Source: Endoryza sp044226045
GTDB taxonomy: Bacteria > Bacteroidota > Bacteroidia > Chitinophagales > Chitinophagaceae
DNA: 64,000 bases
Reading direction: 5' to 3'
Assembly (NCBI GenBank): GCA_044226045.1
Contig: JBGAHR010000004.1
Location: 62,001 to 126,000 of the forward strand
The notes under the pieces are model-generated. The model searched no databases. It saw only the letters and a program-made list of their open reading frames with translations, and had not been told where the DNA came from. Made by a program: the position numbers and the translations under genes. Positions 60,165-64,000 of the stretch are shown one piece after another. The number at the start of each line of letters is the position of its first letter. Positions within the stretch are counted from its first letter, which is position 1.

Positions 60165-60569
60165 ATGGAGGTTAGAACAGCAGGACTATTACTGATCAGG
60201 GATCGAAAACTGTTGCTGGCATTCAGCCGGAACAAACAATGCTATTATCTGCCGGGTGGAAAGCTGGATGGCACCGAAACTTCCGCCGAAGCCCTCTGCC
60301 GGGAAATAGCCGAAGAGCTGGACATGCATCTACAGCCAACCGACCTGACGTATTACACTCATATCAGCGCCCCGGCTTTTGGGGAAAGTAATGGCATGAT
60401 CATGGAACAGGATTGTTTCCTGGTTCAGTCAGCACAGGACCCGCGGGCCAGCGCAGAGATTGCGGAATTGAAATATTTCTCGCTTGCCGATTACCTGCTG
60501 GAACCGCAACAGGCTCCCGGCGCCATTCAGATTCTTCAACAATTAACTACCGACCGGCTTATTGATTAA
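60165..60569 (+). CDS. Nudix hydrolase
   Basis: 134 residues from MEVRTAGLLLIRDRKLLLAF (ATG 60165). The Nudix box GX5EX7REUXEEXGU is intact apart from the usual final Gly: GKLDGTETSAEALCREIAEE, followed by LD. The fold hydrolyses nucleoside diphosphate derivatives or capped RNA; PGGKLDGTE suggests an MutT/ADP-ribose-type substrate, but I cannot tell which. The phosphodiesterase gene starts 1 bp after its stop. Confidence 0.9.
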   Translation: MEVRTAGLLLIRDRKLLLAFSRNKQCYYLPGGKLDGTETSAEALCREIAEELDMHLQPTDLTYYTHISAPAFGESNGMIMEQDCFLVQSAQDPRASAEIAELKYFSLADYLLEPQQAPGAIQILQQLTTDRLID

Positions 60570-60570
60570 T

Positions 60571-61065
60571 ATGAAGCGAATAGGACTGATCTCGGATACA
60601 CATGCTTACCTCGATGAAAAAGTGTTTGAACATTTTTCATCCTGCGACGAAATCTGGCATGCAGGAGATTTTGGAACGATGGATATAGCTGATCAACTAT
60701 CGGCTTTCAAACCATTGAAAGGAGTCTACGGAAATATTGATGATGCGGCCATCAGAATGAGATTCCCGGAGCAACTGGTGTTCACCTGTGAAGGGGTGAA
60801 AGTGCTGATGCGGCATATCGGTGGCGCTCCACCGAAATACAATCCGGAAACAAGAAAAGAGTTATTGCTCCATCAACCCCTCCTGTTTATCAGTGGGCAT
60901 TCGCACATTCTGAAAATTATCTACGATGAAAAAATAAACTGCCTTCATATGAATCCGGGAGCGGCCGGAAAACAGGGTTGGCATAAGGTCAGAACCCTGA
61001 TCCGGTTTACAATTGATGGGGCGAATATGAAAGACTGTGAGGTAATAGAATTGGGGAAAAGATGA
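60571..61065 (+). CDS. YfcE/MJ0936-type metallophosphoesterase
   Basis: 164 residues from MKRIGLISDTHAYLDEKVF (ATG 60571). Dimetal motifs: ISDTHAYL (D-x-H), IWHAGDFGTMD (GD), VYGNIDD (GNxD, written GNI-DD), ISGHSHILK (GHSH), and MNPGAAG. This is the small YfcE-like phosphodiesterase family, cytoplasmic. It is co-transcribed with the Nudix gene, one base apart. Its substrate is unknown. Confidence 0.9.
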   Translation: MKRIGLISDTHAYLDEKVFEHFSSCDEIWHAGDFGTMDIADQLSAFKPLKGVYGNIDDAAIRMRFPEQLVFTCEGVKVLMRHIGGAPPKYNPETRKELLLHQPLLFISGHSHILKIIYDEKINCLHMNPGAAGKQGWHKVRTLIRFTIDGANMKDCEVIELGKR

Positions 61066-61089
61066 GGCGGGAAATCTGACAAAGGCAAA

Positions 61090-61266
61090 AGGCGAAATTC
61101 AAAATTCAAAAGTCAAAAGTCAAAAATCAAAAGTCAAAAGTATAAATTAAAAAGTCTAAATTCAACAGTCAAAACTGTGAAAAGTACCAGGGGTTCAGGA
61201 ACGCAAAGAAAAACTTGAATTCTCTTAACCGCAAACCGCAAACCGCAAACCGCAAACCGCAAACCA
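61090..61266. repeat. GTCAAAA and GCAAACC heptad arrays
   Basis: TTCAAAA, GTCAAAA, GTCAAAA, ATCAAAA, GTCAAAA at about 61106-61143 (the complement of the GACTTTT family), a spacer with GGAACGCAAAGA, then five exact GCAAACC heptads at 61231-61265. The gap lies between two co-directional genes. Confidence 0.88.
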
Positions 61267-61294
61267 ACGAGAAACCACCTCAAAACATCTTCTT

Positions 61295-62449
61295 ATGAGT
61301 AGCAGAAACAACAATGCAAATTCCGTTGGCATCAGCCGCCGTAACTGGCTTCGGCAAACCACCCTGGCTACTGTTGGACTTGGATTTTCTCTGCCCGCAC
61401 TTGCCGGGGAAGATTATCTGCCGCATGCATTTGGCAGCGAATCCGGATTGATCAACCTGGGCTCGAACGAGAACCCCTATGGGATCTCTCCGAAAGCGAA
61501 AGAAGCGATCCTCGAAATGATTGGCCAGTCGAACCGATACCAGTTTAATGTACCCTCGCTTCAACCGTTTAGAAAAGAAATAGCCGAACATTATAAGGTA
61601 AAACCCGAACAATTACTGGTCACTGCCGGATCGGGAGAGGGCCTCAACCTGCTGGCGCGGCATTACAGTCAGGGTAACCTCGTTACTGCGAATATCACCT
61701 TTGGTATTCTCCCCAGCACCTCCCGGAAAATTGGTACCAAAGTAATTGAAGTTCCGCTAACAGCCGAGCGGGTACATGATCTGCCGGCATTATTATCTGC
61801 TATCAATAAGGAAACAAGCCTGGTATATATCTGTAATCCGGCCAATCCCACCAGTACTTTTATCAAGCCTTCTGTATTAAAGAGTTTTTGCACAGAGGCC
61901 TCCCGAAAAACTACTGTATTGGTAGATGAAGCCTATATCGATTTTCTGGAAGGAAGTGATTATGAGTCGATGGCCTCCCTGGCGGAAAGCAATCCCAATA
62001 TTCTTGTCATCAGAACTTTTTCCAAAATACACGCGATGGCAGGCTTAAGAATCGGATTTATCATCGGACACCCCACTACCATCCGCCAGTTGGAGAAAAG
62101 TTACTTCGGCAGCACCAACTATTGTATCAGTAACCTGTCGATGGCCGCAGCCCTGGCGAGTCTGAAGGATCCCGGACACCAGGTGATGAGCCGGGAGAAA
62201 AATGCCGCTGCGCGCAAATACACTGTTGAAGAACTGAAAAAAATGAATTACAATCCGGCTGATTCGCACACCAACTTCATTTTCTTCCCGATCCCGAATT
62301 ATAAGGGGGATTTTGCAGGGGACATGTTTAAAAAGAATATAATCTTAAGATCTGATAACAACCCTTCAGACAAATGGGCCCGGGTCAGTATCGGCCCGAT
62401 GGAGGATATGAAGAAGTTTATTGAAGTGATGAAAGGAGTACGTGTTTAA
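61295..62449 (+). CDS. HisC-like PLP aminotransferase with a Tat signal
   Basis: 384 residues. The N-terminus reads VGISRRNWLRQTTLATVGLG, with the twin-arginine motif S-R-R-N-W-L-R, followed by FSLPALA and a likely cleavage before GEDYLPHAF. The body is a class I/II aminotransferase close to histidinol-phosphate aminotransferase: NLGSNENPYGISPKAKEAIL, VTAGSGEGLNLLARHYSQGN, YICNPANPTSTFI, LVDEAYIDFLEGSDYESM, and the PLP lysine in IRTFSKIHAMAGLRIGFI. Export already folded with PLP bound would explain Tat. The substrate is unknown; histidine biosynthesis is unlikely for a periplasmic enzyme. Confidence 0.85.
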   Translation: MSSRNNNANSVGISRRNWLRQTTLATVGLGFSLPALAGEDYLPHAFGSESGLINLGSNENPYGISPKAKEAILEMIGQSNRYQFNVPSLQPFRKEIAEHYKVKPEQLLVTAGSGEGLNLLARHYSQGNLVTANITFGILPSTSRKIGTKVIEVPLTAERVHDLPALLSAINKETSLVYICNPANPTSTFIKPSVLKSFCTEASRKTTVLVDEAYIDFLEGSDYESMASLAESNPNILVIRTFSKIHAMAGLRIGFIIGHPTTIRQLEKSYFGSTNYCISNLSMAAALASLKDPGHQVMSREKNAAARKYTVEELKKMNYNPADSHTNFIFFPIPNYKGDFAGDMFKKNIILRSDNNPSDKWARVSIGPMEDMKKFIEVMKGVRV

Positions 62450-62552
62450 CGTTTATCGTTTATGGTTTCACGTTTGCTTTTAGCAATTCGATTTACTCCG
62501 ACAAATGGCGTTTTTTCTCCAGCGATAAACGATAAACCATAAACGCTAAACG
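62450..62552. repeat. Inverted CGTTTAT heptads between convergent genes
   Basis: Segment 62450-62468 matches the reverse complement of 62534-62552 at 18 of 19 positions; units are CGTTTAT, CGTTTAT, GGTTTCA on one side and GATAAAC, CATAAAC, GATAAAC on the other. The right arm runs directly into the terminator that follows. Confidence 0.85.
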
Positions 62553-62597
62553 ATAAACAAAAAGGCGACTAATGTAGTTAGTCGCCTTTTTGTTTAT
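62553..62597. terminator. Bidirectional terminator overlapping a stop codon
   Basis: A perfect 20-bp stem: 62553-62572 pairs with 62578-62597 around the loop TGTAG, with a core AAAAAGGCGACTAA / TTAGTCGCCTTTTT. Its right arm contains the stop codon (62594-62596) of the minus-strand gene. T-runs occur on both strands. Confidence 0.93.
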
Positions 62598-63028
62598 TTC
62601 ATTCCCGGGAACCAGGGTCTTCCGACCAATTCTCTGAAAGGCCAGGGTACTGCTGCCAGGATAAAGATCAGGGCAAGAACCAGCAGGATGGTAACTGCTT
62701 TGTAGTTGAGATCTTTCGATTTGCGACGGGCAATGGTGATCAATACAATTGAGATGATCATCGATACGGGATGCTCTATCCAGTAAAAGCGATAGAATTT
62801 ATCCTTCATCAGTTCAACTCCTTCCGGTAACCCTTTCAGGTATCCAAATGGTCCGGCAATAACCTGGTACAATCCTATTAATAAAGTGACGTGTGCGCAG
62901 ATCATTAGCCAAAGGCTTGTTTTTCTGATACCCGGATTTTTTGAAAACGCCTGAAATAACGTAATCAGCAGGAAGAGCAGAATTAACCAGCGTAAAATGT
63001 TATGCAGATGCAGTAAACCAGTTTCCAT
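62594..63028 (-). CDS. Four-helix membrane protein of unknown function
   Basis: 144 residues, four membrane helices (NILRWLILLFLLITLFQAF; SLWLMICAHVTLLIGLYQVI; HPVSMIISIVLITIARR; AVTILLVLALIFILAAVPW). His residues in LLHLHNILRW and in EHPVSMII on helices 1 and 3 could bind haem as in small b-type cytochromes, but this is only a possibility. Bacteroidota homologues are common to my memory, without assigned function. It ends inside a strong bidirectional terminator. Confidence 0.7.
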   Translation of the reverse strand: METGLLHLHNILRWLILLFLLITLFQAFSKNPGIRKTSLWLMICAHVTLLIGLYQVIAGPFGYLKGLPEGVELMKDKFYRFYWIEHPVSMIISIVLITIARRKSKDLNYKAVTILLVLALIFILAAVPWPFRELVGRPWFPGMK

Positions 63029-63105
63029 GATTGAACAGTTTAGTGATTGGTTGGTAAATAGACGATGTCAAAGCTACTTGCTCGACTTTAAACTACAAAA
63101 AGCAT

Positions 63106-64000
63106 CTATTCTACCCAATCCGCGATAAATACATTGGTATCACGGGTACCGCCATTGTTTCGATTGCTGCAAAAAACGATCTTTTTGCCATTGGGGCTAA
63201 ACATAGGGAAAGCGTCGAAGCCTTTGTCGCGGCTCACTTTTACCAGTCCGCTTCCATCTTCATTCATGATGTATAAATTAAAGGGGAATCCTCTTTTATA
63301 TTCATGATTGCTGGCAAAAATGATTCGCTTGTCATCCGGCATGTAGGCAGGGGCCCAGTTTGCCTGGCCAAAAGAAGAAACCTGCCGGGGTTGAGATCCA
63401 TCCGCATTAGCCACCCAGACTTCCATATTGGTGGGAGCAACCAGGTTTTCGGCCAGCAGCTCTTTGTACTCTTTGATCTCTTCGGTCGTTTTGGGACGGG
63501 ATGCACGCCAAATGATCTTCTTGCCGTCGTGACTGAACCAGGCTCCTCCGTCATATCCTATCATATTCGTAATTCTTTTCTCCTTGCCGGTTTTCAGGTC
63601 CATCACATACAGGTCGATGTCGCCGTCTTTGGTACTGGTGTATAGCATCTTTTTGCCATCCGGCGAAAGTGTTGCTTCCGCATCATATCCGGGAGAATTG
63701 GTCAACTGCTTCACGATCTTTCCATTCAAATCAGCCATAAAAATCTCATAGCTCGAATAGAGCGGCCATATGTATTTATTTCCGTATTTCTTCCGATCGG
63801 GCACTGGCGGACAGGTATCTGCGCCAAGATGAGTGGAAGCGTATATTACATGTTTGCCATCTTTAGTAAAAAAGCCACAGGTGGTTCTGCCTTTACCCGT
63901 GCTGACCATTTTATAGGTAAACTTTTCGCCGGGTGCGGGTACTTTTCCAATGAACATCTGATCGCAATTGATCCCTTCTTTTGGATTTGTTTTCTGAAAA
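63106..64000 (-). CDS. TolB/PD40 beta-propeller protein, 5' end outside the window
   Basis: The frame runs from 63106 to the window edge with no stop, so the start is not seen; an internal ATG at 63957 is not the start, since codons before it (PKEGINCDQ) continue the protein. PD40/TolB-like blades are visible: LSPDGKKMLYTSTKDGDIDL, FSHDGKKIIWRASRPKTTEE, MPDDKRIIFASNHEYKRGFP and FSPNGKKIVFCSNRNNGGTR. It ends TNVFIADWVE. Such proteins are exported; here a catalytic domain of the S9 type is not present in the visible part. Function unknown. Confidence 0.85.
   Translation of the reverse strand, partial: FQKTNPKEGINCDQMFIGKVPAPGEKFTYKMVSTGKGRTTCGFFTKDGKHVIYASTHLGADTCPPVPDRKKYGNKYIWPLYSSYEIFMADLNGKIVKQLTNSPGYDAEATLSPDGKKMLYTSTKDGDIDLYVMDLKTGKEKRITNMIGYDGGAWFSHDGKKIIWRASRPKTTEEIKEYKELLAENLVAPTNMEVWVANADGSQPRQVSSFGQANWAPAYMPDDKRIIFASNHEYKRGFPFNLYIMNEDGSGLVKVSRDKGFDAFPMFSPNGKKIVFCSNRNNGGTRDTNVFIADWVE

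Overview
The window is a stretch of ordinary chromosome from a member of the Bacteroidota, most probably family Chitinophagaceae. The reasons are: -7 boxes of the TANNTTTG type paired with TTTG-like -33 boxes, no strong Shine-Dalgarno sequences, a type IX secretion-style C-terminal domain on a CotH-like protein, a FecR/ECF sigma pair of the Chitinophagaceae kind, the DUF6702-HupE/UreJ-M1 peptidase cluster, and an infA-rpmJ-rpsM-rpsK-rpsD-rpoA-rplQ order followed by carA. I see no rRNA, tRNA, insertion sequence, prophage or CRISPR array.

Layout. 1-2000: pnp (cut by the window edge) and rpsO. 2077-5314: a sugar dehydrogenase and two glycosyltransferases. 5298-9668: ftsE, an MFS transporter and a secreted protein of unknown function, with a 31-copy heptanucleotide array. 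9977-15040: GH51 arabinofuranosidase, xth, a small protein, an ECF sigma factor with a FecR N-domain-only partner, and a small HTH regulator. 15046-20718: oxidoreductase, small membrane protein, def, ruvX, ubiA, trmH-like methyltransferase and CotH-like protein, all on the minus strand. 20879-26817: mutS, a CHRD lipoprotein, cysteine desulfurase, glmM. 27050-34137: glycosidase-like lipoprotein, LTA-synthase-type enzyme, PAP2 phosphatase, CNNM/CBS protein, esterase. 34247-37869: DUF6702, HupE/UreJ, M1 peptidase. 38093-39326: an SPFH/Arc operon with a 24-residue membrane peptide and a clear promoter-operator. 39902-45640: MORN-like protein, BNR propeller, parvulin, aroQ, transglutaminase. 45929-50993: carA and the ribosomal alpha operon. 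51633-58543: a complete TetR-TolC-HlyD-ABC-ABC-permease-permease efflux operon with two matching operators. 58783-64000: homogentisate dioxygenase, Nudix, phosphodiesterase, a Tat-exported HisC-like aminotransferase, a membrane protein and a TolB-like protein cut by the edge.

The most unusual content lies between genes. At least ten gaps hold degenerate tandem arrays, and four of the array families, unrelated in sequence, share an exact 7-bp period: CGTTTAT/CGTTTCA, GACTTTT, CGTAATC/CGTCATC and GCAAACC. They often sit as inverted pairs that would fold into long hairpins, especially between convergent genes. A 6-bp family found in two gaps also appears to encode the hydrophobic core of a signal peptide upstream of the transglutaminase gene. 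Together with the SPFH/Arc/micropeptide operon, these are the parts least explained by standard annotation.
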